DNA from: Pseudonocardia alaniniphila
Lineage (GTDB): Bacteria; Actinomycetota; Actinomycetes; Mycobacteriales; Pseudonocardiaceae
Direction: 5' to 3'
Length of the DNA stretch: 64,000 nucleotides
Assembly (NCBI RefSeq): GCF_022524485.1
Contig: NZ_JAKXMK010000037.1
Coordinates: 56,289 to 120,288, forward strand
Made by a program: the position numbers and the translations under genes
Shown here: positions 41,843 to 50,847 of the stretch, one piece after another
How the letters are laid out: every line of letters starts with the position of its first letter
How positions within the stretch are numbered: the stretch's first letter is position 1
The notes under the pieces: generated by a model
Databases searched by the model: none
What the model saw: the letters and a program-made list of their open reading frames with translations, nothing else
Told to the model about the DNA's origin: nothing

Positions 41843-43285
41843 TTACGGTGCCGGCAACGTACCGTCGAGCAGGACCGGCAGGGTGAGCGCGATCATGACG
41901 ATGAGCACCCACATGGCGGGCGCGCCGCCGAGCACCTGCTCGCGGCGCGCCGCCACGCGGGCCGCCTCGATGTCGCTGCGGGTCAGCCACCACGGGTTGA
42001 TCCCAGCCTCCAGCAGGTAGTACACGGCCCCCAGGGCGGCCCCGTACGCGAGATGCCCGACGAGGGACGGAAACTCCGTTGCCAGGTCGCCTGCGTCCCA
42101 ATGCAGCGCCCCACCGCTCAGCAGCGGTAGGAGGGTGAGGTCGCCCAGTACCCACCAGAAGAAGCCGTATGACACGCCCCATCCGACGCCGGACAGGATG
42201 TCGAAGCTCAGCCGACGGAACAGCACTGCGTAGGACACGCCGATCACCGCTGCGACGACGAAATGGACGACGAGCCCGACCGAGGACGAGTGTGCACCGA
42301 CGATCCTCGCCACCCTCGGCAGTGCGCCCACGAGAGTCAGCACCACGGTGAACAGCGCGCCTCCGACCAACCCGGCCAGCGCGCCGTAGGCCGTCGCCCG
42401 GGGGCCGCGTGCACCGGGCGGCTCGACCTCGATCTTGCGTACGTCGTCGAGGAACAGGCCGCGCATCCATTGACCCAGCCACGTGTACCCGGCCGCGGTG
42501 CCGGCACCGAGGAGCAGGTAGGCGGGCAGGTGCCCTGCCAGGGACGCCGCGTCCGTGCGGGACCAGGCGAGGCCGGCGCCGCGGACCAGTGGTTCCAGCG
42601 TCAGGTCCACGACCACCCAGGCGCCGAAGCCGTAGACGGTGCCGCGGGTCAGCGCAGGCCCGGTTCGCTCCGGAAGGTCCGAGAAGATCAGCGGGTAGCA
42701 GGCGCCGACGGCGAGCCCGATGATCAGCCACAGCGGGAAGCCGTCCCGAGAACCCGGCACCTGGCCCCACACCGCGGCGGATGCCGCACCTGCGAGGGCG
42801 CCCCGCCCCACCGCGCCGGCCGAGGGTGCCTGCCATGTCACGCCGCCTTCGCGCTGCATGAGGACGAAGACTGCGGCCACCGTCGCGCCGTAGAAGAGGT
42901 GGCCGACCAGACTCGGGAGCAGGGCGGCCGCCGCGCCGACGCTCCAGTCCACGGGCATTCCCCGCAGTAGTGGCAGCAGCGTCTGGGCTCCGAGGAACCA
43001 CCAGATCGTGCCGTAGACCATTCCCCAGAACAGCATCTCCCGCACGCGGATCCGGAGCCGGACGACGAGCAGCCCGAACGCGGCTCCGATGACCACTGCG
43101 AACAGCATGTGCACGACGAAGCCCGCCACCGCGGAGTCGGTGTGCACGATCGAGGCGATCGTGGGCAGCGCTCCGAACTCCGCCATGGATGCGCCGAAGA
43201 TCAGACCACCGGCGACACCGGCGACGCCGCCCGAGATCACGGCCCGGGTATGCGAGACCTGCTTGGCACCGGCGGTGATCGTCAT
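41843..43285 (-). CDS. Membrane protein with three tandem YagU-like modules
   Basis: A 480-residue integral membrane protein of about twelve spans in three homologous modules (residues about 15-155, 160-285 and 300-435). Each module ends with a similar pattern: LLPLLRGMPVDW...LLPSLVGHLFYG, then LEPLVRGAGLAW...LAGHLPAYLLLG, then LLPLLSGGALHW...FPSLVGHLAYG. The modules resemble YagU/DUF1440-type sequences. The gene start overlaps the stop of the NDH-2 gene by 4 bases (ATGA at 43282-43285), so the two are translationally coupled. The same module is fused to the NDH-2. Confidence 0.72.
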   Translation of the reverse strand: MTITAGAKQVSHTRAVISGGVAGVAGGLIFGASMAEFGALPTIASIVHTDSAVAGFVVHMLFAVVIGAAFGLLVVRLRIRVREMLFWGMVYGTIWWFLGAQTLLPLLRGMPVDWSVGAAAALLPSLVGHLFYGATVAAVFVLMQREGGVTWQAPSAGAVGRGALAGAASAAVWGQVPGSRDGFPLWLIIGLAVGACYPLIFSDLPERTGPALTRGTVYGFGAWVVVDLTLEPLVRGAGLAWSRTDAASLAGHLPAYLLLGAGTAAGYTWLGQWMRGLFLDDVRKIEVEPPGARGPRATAYGALAGLVGGALFTVVLTLVGALPRVARIVGAHSSSVGLVVHFVVAAVIGVSYAVLFRRLSFDILSGVGWGVSYGFFWWVLGDLTLLPLLSGGALHWDAGDLATEFPSLVGHLAYGAALGAVYYLLEAGINPWWLTRSDIEAARVAARREQVLGGAPAMWVLIVMIALTLPVLLDGTLPAP

Positions 43286-45021
43286 CGCCGGCTCTTCACG
43301 GCGCCGGCCGACCTGGACGGTTCGGTGAGCACGATGTCACGCGGGAAGGCCAGGTCGAGCAGCCAGTCGAACAGCACCCGGATCCGCTTCTCGGCGCCGG
43401 GCAGCTTCGCGAGGTAGACGCCCCGCCACAGGAACCACGCGGTCAGCCCGGAGAACCGGAACCCGCGCACCTCACCCGCTGCCGTGCGGTGCCCCAACGC
43501 CACCAGCACACCGATGGTGCGAAACTCGAAGGCCTTCGGCTGCCTGCCGGCGATCGTCGCCACGATGTTGTCGGCGACCACTTTGCCCTGGCGGATCGCG
43601 TGCTGGGCGGTCGGCGGGTAGTGCCGGCCGTCCGCGGCGGGGTCCGGGATCCGCGCGCAGTCGCCGACCGCCCACACCCGGTCGAGGCCCGCCACTCGCA
43701 TCTGCGGATCCGTGGGCAGTGGTCGACCTCCCGCGATGGGCAGATCCGCAACGAGGGGGGCCGGCCGGTTGCCCGCCGTCCAGACGAACGTCATCGTCGG
43801 GATCCACTCGCCGTCCATCAGCCGCACGCTGTCTTCGGTCGCCTCGGCCACCCGCGTACCCGGGTAGAACTCGATTCCCCTGGCCTTCAGCCGTTCCAGC
43901 GCGTACGTGCCGAGTTCGGACCCGAACTCGGGCAGGACCCGCTCGCCGGGGTGCACGAGCACGAATCGGGCGTCCTCCATCCCGATCGCGGGGTAGAACT
44001 GGATCACCCCGTACACCAGGTCGTAGAGCTCGGCGATGGTCTCCGTGCCGGCGAACCCCGCGCCGGCCACGACGAACGTGAGGATTCGTCGCCGCTCGCC
44101 GGCATCGCGCTCCTGCTCGCTCCGCTCCAGAAGCGCGATCACGTGGTCACGCAACCTCGTCGCGTCGGACAGGTTCTTGAGGGTCCACGCGTGCTCCTCG
44201 ATCCCCGGCAGCCCGAACGTGTGGGGCACGGTGCCGACGGCGAGCAGCAAATGGTCGTACGGGATCGGGTCCACGTCCTCGGCAAGGTGAACGCAGCGGG
44301 CGACCGTGTCCACCTGCTCGACCCGGGCGTGCCGGAACCGTGTGTGGGCAACGGAGGCCCGCACCGGCGCGCTGATGTGCCTCGCCTCCAACGCGCCGGA
44401 GGCGACCTCGGCGAGCATCGGCGTGAACAACAGGTAGTTGGAGTCGCTGACGAGCGTCACGTCGACCGGTGCACCCCGCACGGCGAGCCGCTCGAACGCT
44501 CGCCCGGCACTGACTCCGCCGAAGCCACCACCGACGATCACGATCCGTGTCAGCTTGCGCTGCGGCGCATCCGACATCCTCCCGCCGTGCCGGGCTCGCG
44601 CCGAGAGGAGCACCACCACCAGGGCGCCCGTGAGACCGCCGTGTAGCAGATCGGCGACGAGCTGCGGGTAGCTCGCGGCGGTCGCCGCGGCTGACCAGGT
44701 CGGCGTCCGTCCGTCGACGAGGGGTACGAGCGTGAGTGAATACAACAGCCAGCCCACACACCCGACGAGCACGCCGCCGCATGCCGTCACGGCCACCGGC
44801 GCTCGGAAACGACTGCCACCGACGGCCGCTGCGAGCACTGCCCCGACGGCGGCGGCGTAGACCGCGTAGCCGGCCCAGGCAACCCCTCCCCACCACCCGG
44901 TGGGCATGTGCTGTGATGCCATCACGGCCCCGACGACACCACCGGCGACCAGCCCGGCGATGACGCCCATGACTGCTCGTTCCCCCGTCGCGCGCCGGTA
45001 GGCCCGGGTGGACTCATGCAT
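43282..45021 (-). CDS. Type II NADH dehydrogenase fused to an N-terminal membrane module
   Basis: A 579-residue fusion. Residues 1-145 form four spans ending in SLTLVPLVDGRTPTW and SYPQLVADLLHGGLTGALVV, matching the module repeated three times in the next gene. Residues 157-579 are an NDH-2: FAD loop IVIVGGGFGGVSAG, NAD loop VVAGAGFAGTETIAEL, DRVWAVGDCARI and the C-terminal amphipathic membrane-anchoring region (GLTAWFLWRGVYLAKLPG). ATG 45021 follows GGAGGG by 9 bases. Expected activity: NADH:quinone oxidoreduction without proton pumping. The membrane fusion is not a feature of standard NDH-2. Confidence 0.87.
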   Translation of the reverse strand: MHESTRAYRRATGERAVMGVIAGLVAGGVVGAVMASQHMPTGWWGGVAWAGYAVYAAAVGAVLAAAVGGSRFRAPVAVTACGGVLVGCVGWLLYSLTLVPLVDGRTPTWSAAATAASYPQLVADLLHGGLTGALVVVLLSARARHGGRMSDAPQRKLTRIVIVGGGFGGVSAGRAFERLAVRGAPVDVTLVSDSNYLLFTPMLAEVASGALEARHISAPVRASVAHTRFRHARVEQVDTVARCVHLAEDVDPIPYDHLLLAVGTVPHTFGLPGIEEHAWTLKNLSDATRLRDHVIALLERSEQERDAGERRRILTFVVAGAGFAGTETIAELYDLVYGVIQFYPAIGMEDARFVLVHPGERVLPEFGSELGTYALERLKARGIEFYPGTRVAEATEDSVRLMDGEWIPTMTFVWTAGNRPAPLVADLPIAGGRPLPTDPQMRVAGLDRVWAVGDCARIPDPAADGRHYPPTAQHAIRQGKVVADNIVATIAGRQPKAFEFRTIGVLVALGHRTAAGEVRGFRFSGLTAWFLWRGVYLAKLPGAEKRIRVLFDWLLDLAFPRDIVLTEPSRSAGAVKSRR

Positions 45022-45054
45022 TGGAGCGCACCCTCCATTCCTGTTGCCATTGAG

Positions 45055-45075
45055 CGTTCCACGCTCGAGGGAACG
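45055..45075. promoter_or_regulatory. Inverted repeat CGTTCC-N9-GGAACG
   Basis: Six-base arms 45055-45060 and 45070-45075 lie 34 bp upstream of the NDH-2 start and about 200 bp from the divergent LuxR-type regulator. It is a plausible operator for the regulator or the NDH-2 set; no direct evidence. Confidence 0.35.
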
Positions 45076-45277
45076 GAGCCTCTTACGAATCGAGAAATGA
45101 TCGTCGGCCGCGCGGCGGTTCGCCCATCGCACCGACGCATGGTCGTCCATCGGTCATGTCGGGAGCTACGGGACTTTTCCGACGATTGGGCATCAATCGA
45201 CCCGGGTGGACCGCGGCTCCCGCGGACCCGTGCCGAACGCTGGCGGCGATGGCCTTCTACCGCGGCACGGTACGGGC

Positions 45278-48091
45278 ATGGCAACTTCGCCGAGCAACTG
45301 TGACCGTCGGCCGGGCACCGATGGCGACTCGTCGTGGCTGTCCGGGCGAACGGTCGAGTGCGCGCGTCTGGAACAGCTTCTGCGGGACGCGGCGACCGGG
45401 CGCGCTGCTGCCTTGCGGGTGGTCGGTGACAGCGGCACGGGAAAGACCGCCATGCTGGATTATGCCGCCCGACGTGCTGACGGTTTCCGGATAATGCGGC
45501 TACGCGGTATTGCCGCAGAGCGTGAGCTGCCATACGCCGGGTTGCACCTGTTGTGCGCCCCGCTGTTGGACGACCTGGACGTGCTGGCCCCCTGCCAGCG
45601 CGCGGCGCTCGCCACTGCGGTCGGGCTCACGACCGGTGGGCCGCCGGACCACTTTCTCGTCAGCCTCGCCACGTTGAACCTGCTCACCAACGCCGCCGAG
45701 GCCCAGCCGGTGTGCTGCATCGTCGACGACACACACTGGCTCGACCATGCCTCGCTGCTGACCCTGGCGTTCGTGGCCCGGCGCGTCGAGCGTGGCGCCC
45801 TCGTGATCTTGTTCGCGGACCACGGCCGGAGCCGGACCGAGCTCGAGGGTCTGCCCGAGATGCACCTCGAGACGTTGCCGTTGGCGGATGCGCGAGCGCT
45901 ACTGGCCGCGGCTGCGCCGGGGAAGATCGACGCCGCGGTCACCGTGCGGGTCCTGATCGAGACGGGGGGCAATGCGCGAGAGTTGATCGAGGCGTTCGAC
46001 GGTGTCAGCGCGGTCGAGCTGGCCGGCGGGTACACGATTCCCCCGCGGCCCGGGCACTCCGATGTCGATCACGACTGTGTCCAGCGCGCGCGGCACCTCC
46101 CCGGCGAGGCACGGCGTCTGCTGCTGGCGGCCGCGGCCGATCCCACCGGTGACCCGACCGTCGTGTGGCGTGTGGCCGCAGCGCTCGGCATCGGACCCGA
46201 CGCCGCCGAGGCGCTCGAGGCCCAGCGGCTGCTGGTTTTCGGGCCGCGAATCGTGTTCGGGTGCGCACGGCTGCGCGCGGATGTCTACGCGGCCGCGGCG
46301 CCGGCCGAGCTCCGCGCGATCCACCGGGCGCTGGCCGACGCCACCGACGGCGAGGCGGACGGCGACCGCCGGGCGTGGCATCTGGCCCTGTCCACGAGCG
46401 GGCCGGACGATCGGCTCGCCGACCGCCTGGAGCGGTATGCCCCGACCGCGCAGGCCCGAGGCGGCATCGCGGCACTCGCCGCATTTCTGGAGAGAGCGAC
46501 GCTGTTGACCGCCGACCCGGCGTGCCGGGCGCGGCGCGCGCTGACTGCCGCCGCTGCTCAACACGCCGCCGGTGGCCAGGATGCCGCGCGGCGGCTGCTC
46601 ACGATCGCAGAGATCGGGCCCCTCGACGAAGCGCGGCGAGCTTGGGCCGCGCTGCAGCGCGCCCGGATCGCGTTCGCTGTGCACCGCGACAACACCGCGC
46701 TGAGGCCGCTGCTCGACGCTGCGCGGCGCGTCGAGGGGCACTTGCCGGCGCTGGCGGGGGCGGCGTATCTCGAGGTGCTGGCGGCCGCGATGGTCTCCGG
46801 TCACCTCACCGACATGCCGAGTCTCCGTGACGTGGCGCTGGCCGCCCGCTCCGCCACGGCTGCCGGTTCAGCCGATGCGATCGACCTGCTCGTGGGCGCC
46901 CTGGCGACGAGGGTGCTCGACGGACGGTCCGCCGCCGTCGTCCCTCTCCGCAGGGCGGTCACCGCGTTCAGCGGCGGAACCCACGGCTCCGTGACCGGCG
47001 ACTGGTCGTGGCTCGCAGGCTGCGTGGCCGCCGATCTGTGGGACGAGCGGGCATGGATATCGCTCTCCTCTCGACAGGCGCACCACGACGCTGCTGCCCA
47101 GACCGACCTGTCGACCCCTGCCCACGTGCTTGCGCAGCAGGCCCTCGTCGATCTGTACCGGGGGCGGTTCGACAACGTTCGAGCCGCCCTCGCCGAGGCC
47201 GACATGCGTGCCGTGGCCGCGGGCGCGGCGCCGTTGGCTTACCCGTCCCTGCTGCTGGCCGCCTGGCAGGGCCGGCACAGCATCCTCGTCGATCGACTAC
47301 CGGAGGCCCGTCATGACGCCCGGCGTCGCGGCGACGGCCTCGCGCTGACGGGAACGCGCCTCGCCGAGACGGTCCTGTACAACAGCGTTGGCGACTACGA
47401 GCAGGCCCTGGCCGCGGCGCAGGACGTTGCCGAGTCCGACCAGCTCGGTCTGTCCGGTTGGGTGCTGGTGGAGCTGATCGAAGCGGCCGTGCGATGCGGG
47501 CGAGCCGACGTCGCGGCCCACGCCCTCGGGCGGCTCACCGACAGGACCGCCGCGGCAGCCACCGACTGGGGAGCCGGGATCCGAGCGGCGTCGCGAGCTC
47601 TGCTCGCTGACGCACCGGACGCCGAGCCGCTGTACGAGGAAGCGATCACCCGGCTCTCCCGGACCGATGTTCGACTTCATCTCGGCCGTGTCCAGCTGCT
47701 CTACGGCGAGTGGCTGCGCAGCCGGAACAGGCGCGCCGACGCCCGCAAGCCGTTGCGAGCAGCCCGGGAGCTGTTCGCCACCATCGGCGCCGAGGGCTTC
47801 GCCGGCCGCGCCCGCGGCGAGCTCGCGGCCACCGGTGAGAAGGCGAGCATGGACTCCCGCCTCCTCACTCCCCAGGAATCCCTGATCGCGTGCTTGGCAC
47901 GCGACGGGCTCACCAATCCCGAGATCGGTGCTCGCCTGTTCGTCAGTCGCCGCACGGTGGAGTACCACCTCCACAAGGTCTTCGTGAAGTTGGCCATCAC
48001 CTCGCGCAACGAACTGCATCTCGTGCTCGACACCACCGCCGACAGCCCCGACGGAGATACGCCGCGCGGTGCTACGTGGTCGTGTGCCTGA
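45278..48091 (+). CDS. Large LuxR-family ATPase regulator (LAL type)
   Basis: A 937-residue regulator: Walker A GDSGTGKT at residues 50-57, Walker B CCIVDDTHWLD, a long helical (TPR-like) middle and a C-terminal LuxR helix-turn-helix (LTNPEIGARLFVSRRTVEYH, then LHKVFVKLAI). Such MalT-like proteins act as activators in actinobacteria. ATG 45278 is inferred from where the conserved ATPase domain begins; ATG 45206 is possible. It is divergent from the NDH-2 set, which may be its target. Confidence 0.87.
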   Translation: MATSPSNCDRRPGTDGDSSWLSGRTVECARLEQLLRDAATGRAAALRVVGDSGTGKTAMLDYAARRADGFRIMRLRGIAAERELPYAGLHLLCAPLLDDLDVLAPCQRAALATAVGLTTGGPPDHFLVSLATLNLLTNAAEAQPVCCIVDDTHWLDHASLLTLAFVARRVERGALVILFADHGRSRTELEGLPEMHLETLPLADARALLAAAAPGKIDAAVTVRVLIETGGNARELIEAFDGVSAVELAGGYTIPPRPGHSDVDHDCVQRARHLPGEARRLLLAAAADPTGDPTVVWRVAAALGIGPDAAEALEAQRLLVFGPRIVFGCARLRADVYAAAAPAELRAIHRALADATDGEADGDRRAWHLALSTSGPDDRLADRLERYAPTAQARGGIAALAAFLERATLLTADPACRARRALTAAAAQHAAGGQDAARRLLTIAEIGPLDEARRAWAALQRARIAFAVHRDNTALRPLLDAARRVEGHLPALAGAAYLEVLAAAMVSGHLTDMPSLRDVALAARSATAAGSADAIDLLVGALATRVLDGRSAAVVPLRRAVTAFSGGTHGSVTGDWSWLAGCVAADLWDERAWISLSSRQAHHDAAAQTDLSTPAHVLAQQALVDLYRGRFDNVRAALAEADMRAVAAGAAPLAYPSLLLAAWQGRHSILVDRLPEARHDARRRGDGLALTGTRLAETVLYNSVGDYEQALAAAQDVAESDQLGLSGWVLVELIEAAVRCGRADVAAHALGRLTDRTAAAATDWGAGIRAASRALLADAPDAEPLYEEAITRLSRTDVRLHLGRVQLLYGEWLRSRNRRADARKPLRAARELFATIGAEGFAGRARGELAATGEKASMDSRLLTPQESLIACLARDGLTNPEIGARLFVSRRTVEYHLHKVFVKLAITSRNELHLVLDTTADSPDGDTPRGATWSCA

Positions 48092-48326
48092 GCTCCGCCA
48101 GCCCGTGGACGTCGACGGCCAGTACGTCGCCGTTCTCGATGATCACCAGCATCACGGCATCACAGTGTGGGCAGCGTAGGAGGACCCCGGCTCCGCGGTA
48201 CACCGGCGCCTGCCCGAGCCAACTGGGTATGCCGCAGCCGGCGCACGTGCCCGATGCGGCGGTCATGTCCTGTCCGAACGCGGTGTGCATCAGGCCGGCG
48301 ATCGCGTTGCCGTCATATGCGCTCAT
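48072..48326 (-). CDS. DUF6510-type zinc-ribbon protein
   Basis: An 84-residue protein with two Cys pairs, C28-x-x-C31 and C52-x-x-C55 (CAGC, CPHC), the spacing of a zinc ribbon, in a beta-strand framework ending VLAVDVHGLAEL. The start overlaps the stop of the flavin-reductase gene (ATGA at 48323-48326). Its stop overlaps the convergent LuxR-type gene by 20 bases. It is the third gene of a redox operon and may tether or regulate the two enzymes; function otherwise unknown. Confidence 0.75.
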   Translation of the reverse strand: MSAYDGNAIAGLMHTAFGQDMTAASGTCAGCGIPSWLGQAPVYRGAGVLLRCPHCDAVMLVIIENGDVLAVDVHGLAELRHTTT

Positions 48327-49078
48327 GAGCTCTGTCCGGTCCCGCCGAAGCGTTCGGTGCGAATGCGCCCCGGTTCGTGCCCGATGGCGACCAACAGCTC
48401 GGATGCAGTCTCGACGAATGCCGTGGGCCCGCAGATGTAGACCAGCGGACGCTCGTCCGGGCTCCAGCCGGCTTCCATCAGCATCGCCCTGTCGATCCGC
48501 CGGCCGTAGCCGTTCCATCCCGGTGGTTGTTCGCGAGTGAACGTGAGGTTGACGTCGATCTCGTCGGAGGCCGCGAACATCATGAGTTCACTGCGATAGA
48601 TGAATTCGCCGGGGTTGCGGGCGGAATACACCAGCCGGATCGGTACCGTGCTGTAGATCGCCCGGTGATGGCGCAGCATCGCCTGTATCGGAACGATCCC
48701 GGACCCGCCTGCGATCAGCAGCAGCGGCCCACCGAGCGGCTCCCGCCATACGAAGTAGCCGCCGATCGGTCCGCGCAGCTCCAGAGCGTCACCCTTGCGC
48801 AGTTCGTCGACGAGGTAGGGCGAGACTTCGCCGTCGGGCAGCCGTTCGACGGTGAGGTCGACACGTGCCTCCTCCGGTGCGGAGGCGATCGAGTAGCTGC
48901 GCTGTGCCTGGTAGCCGTCCTCGGCGGTCAGCCGCACGTCGACGTGCTGACCCGCGTGGTGTCCGACCCAGCCGGGGACGTCCAGCGCGATGGTCCGGGT
49001 GTGGGCGTTCTCGGTCACGAGCTCGACCACGGTGCCCGTCTGCCAGGTCAGTCGCCGGAGTAGCGCTCTTCTCTCCAT
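48323..49078 (-). CDS. Ferredoxin-NADP reductase-like FAD/NAD(P) oxidoreductase
   Basis: A 251-residue two-domain reductase. FAD-binding barrel with QRSYSIASAPEE (Arg60-Ser-Tyr-Ser), and an NAD(P) Rossmann half with LLLIAGGSGIVPIQAMLRHH, YSARNPGEFIYR and YICGPTAFVE. No 2Fe-2S domain is attached. Its coding start overlaps the molybdopterin enzyme gene by 31 bases, so the two are tightly linked. It probably supplies electrons from NAD(P)H to that enzyme or takes them away. Confidence 0.87.
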   Translation of the reverse strand: MERRALLRRLTWQTGTVVELVTENAHTRTIALDVPGWVGHHAGQHVDVRLTAEDGYQAQRSYSIASAPEEARVDLTVERLPDGEVSPYLVDELRKGDALELRGPIGGYFVWREPLGGPLLLIAGGSGIVPIQAMLRHHRAIYSTVPIRLVYSARNPGEFIYRSELMMFAASDEIDVNLTFTREQPPGWNGYGRRIDRAMLMEAGWSPDERPLVYICGPTAFVETASELLVAIGHEPGRIRTERFGGTGQSS

Positions 49079-49653
49079 GGGTCTCCGTAGTTGTGGTAGC
49101 CGTAGCGCTCCCAGAAGCCGGGCACGTCGTCATCGAGCAGCTCGAGACCGCGCACCCACTTGGCGCTCTTCCAGAAGTACAGATGCGGGACCAGCAGCCG
49201 CGCCGGCCCGCCGTGCTGCGGGTCGAGCGGCGCGCTGTCGAAGCTGTAGGCGATCCACGCCTTGCCGCCGGTCAGGTCCGCGATCGGGAGGTTCGTCGTG
49301 TAGCCGCCGTCGCAGAACGCCAGCGCGTGACGTGCGCGCGTGGTCACTGCGGCGAGCACCGTGTCCAGCGAGACTCCCGTCCACGTCGTGTCGAGCTTCG
49401 ACCACTTGGTCACGCAGTGGATGTCTCTTGTGACGGTTCGGCTCGGCAGCGCGCACAGCTCGTCCCACGTCCAGGACACCGGCCGGGACACGGCGCCACG
49501 GATGGTGAACGTCCACGTGTCCAGCGGCGTGTGCGGTGTCGGGCCCGCCGAGAGCACCGGGAATCCTGCGGTGACGTGTTGCCCGGGCGGGATCCGGGCC
49601 GGGTCGACGTCGGTTGGCCGCCTGCCGAGGAAGCCTCGTGTTGGCGGCGTCAT
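49048..49653 (-). CDS. Sulfite-oxidase-like molybdopterin oxidoreductase
   Basis: A 201-residue Oxidored_molyb-domain protein. The molybdenum-ligating Cys80 is in DIHCVTKWSK, with the surrounding SWTWDELCALPSRTVTRDIH fold and the later LDPQHGGPARLLVPHLYFWK segment. It lacks a twin-arginine signal and the haem and dimerisation domains of larger sulfite oxidases, so it is cytoplasmic and single-domain. GGAG lies 7 bases before the ATG. In its operon a flavin reductase and a zinc-ribbon protein follow. Substrate unknown; sulfite, methionine sulfoxide or N-oxides are possibilities. Confidence 0.85.
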   Translation of the reverse strand: MTPPTRGFLGRRPTDVDPARIPPGQHVTAGFPVLSAGPTPHTPLDTWTFTIRGAVSRPVSWTWDELCALPSRTVTRDIHCVTKWSKLDTTWTGVSLDTVLAAVTTRARHALAFCDGGYTTNLPIADLTGGKAWIAYSFDSAPLDPQHGGPARLLVPHLYFWKSAKWVRGLELLDDDVPGFWERYGYHNYGDPWREERYSGD

Positions 49654-49706
49654 GAGTGGTCTCCGGATCGCACTCGCATCAGGGGAGTGGCCTTGTGCGC
49701 CATGGC

Positions 49707-50015
49707 TCACCTTCGATCTGCTGGACGTCGAACGTGCTGGACGGTGAATCCCAGCTTCCCGAGCACCTTGACGGCACCGACCTTCCCGCCCTCGAAGTCC
49801 CCGGAGGCGAGGCGCTTGCCCGTCGCGAACTCGTAAGCGGTGCCGAGGATCGCTTTCGGCGGGTAGCTGCGGTCGTCCCAGATCAATTCGTACGTCGTGG
49901 CCGGGGCGAAACCATGTTCGGAGAAGAAGCGCACCGGTCCCAGTGCGTTGTACTCCTGTATCGCGCGCAACACGTCGGCTCGGATCACCTGATCCCATGC
50001 GATCGGATGTGTCAC
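49707..50015 (-). CDS. Standalone ScoMcrA-like N-terminal head domain protein
   Basis: A 102-residue protein from GTG 50015 (GGGAG 5 bases upstream). ADVLRAIQEYNALGPVRFFS, FAPATTYELIWDDRSYPPKA and ILGTAYEFATGKRL are characteristic of the head domain of the type IV restriction enzyme ScoMcrA, which is normally fused to further domains. Here it is alone, next to the molybdopterin operon. The domain probably binds a small ligand or nucleic acid; no restriction nuclease is nearby. Confidence 0.65.
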   Translation of the reverse strand: MTHPIAWDQVIRADVLRAIQEYNALGPVRFFSEHGFAPATTYELIWDDRSYPPKAILGTAYEFATGKRLASGDFEGGKVGAVKVLGKLGFTVQHVRRPADRR

Positions 50016-50073
50016 AGAATCTCCCGGATTGATGTGGCGTTCATTTCTGCCTGGTCTCGCGGTGTGCGGGGTC

Positions 50074-50847
50074 TCAGTTGCGTCCCGCCATGACGCCGCC
50101 GTCGACGTTGAGGATGGTGCCGGTGACCCAGCTGGAATCGTCGGAGAGCAGGTAGGTGATTGCCGACGCGATGTCCTGCGCGGTCCCGACGCGGCCGAGC
50201 GGGTGGAAGCCGTTGAAGCTCCGGAGCGTTTCGTCGATCTTCTCCGGTGGGACGAAGCTTTCGTAGATGGGTGTGGCCACCACGGCGGGTGCGACGGCGT
50301 TGACGCGGATGTTGTGCCCGGCGAGCTCGATGGCCAGGTTGTGGGTGAGGGCGTGCAGGCCGGCCTTGGCCGTCGAGTACGCGCTGGACGGCGTGGCACC
50401 GATCGCCTGGTGGGCCCACATGCTGCCGATGTTCACGATCGACCCGCTGCTGCCGGCCGTGACCATGCCACGGACCACGGTCTGCGTGAGGAAGAAGGTG
50501 GCGCGGAGCAGTTCCAGGTAGGAGTCGTAGGCGGCGCCGTCGTGGTCGAGGAACGTCGTGGGGACGAAGATGCCGGCGGCGTTGACGAGGAGAGTGGCGT
50601 CAGCGTGCTCGTCGGTGAGCCGCTGCTGCACGTGGGCGACCTGGTTCCGGTCGGAGAGGTCGGCGGTGATACCCCAGGCCTTGCCGGTGGCCGATAGCGT
50701 CGTCACGGTCTCGTCGACCCGCTCCGGATCGCGGCCGACGATGACCGCGCTGCCGCCGCCGGCCACGACATCGGCCGCGGTTTGCCGGCCCATTCCGCTG
50801 CTTCCCCCGACGACGATCAGCTTGCGATCCTCGAACGTCTGGGTCAT
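50074..50847 (-). CDS. Short-chain dehydrogenase/reductase
   Basis: A 257-residue classical SDR with VVGGSSGMGRQTA cofactor loop, NAAG, catalytic Ser in GSMWAHQAI, YSTAK (SSAYSTAKAGLH) and C-terminal LNVDGGVMAG. GGAGAG lies a few bases before ATG 50847. It precedes the ScoMcrA-head and redox genes in the same direction. Confidence 0.88.
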   Translation of the reverse strand: MTQTFEDRKLIVVGGSSGMGRQTAADVVAGGGSAVIVGRDPERVDETVTTLSATGKAWGITADLSDRNQVAHVQQRLTDEHADATLLVNAAGIFVPTTFLDHDGAAYDSYLELLRATFFLTQTVVRGMVTAGSSGSIVNIGSMWAHQAIGATPSSAYSTAKAGLHALTHNLAIELAGHNIRVNAVAPAVVATPIYESFVPPEKIDETLRSFNGFHPLGRVGTAQDIASAITYLLSDDSSWVTGTILNVDGGVMAGRN

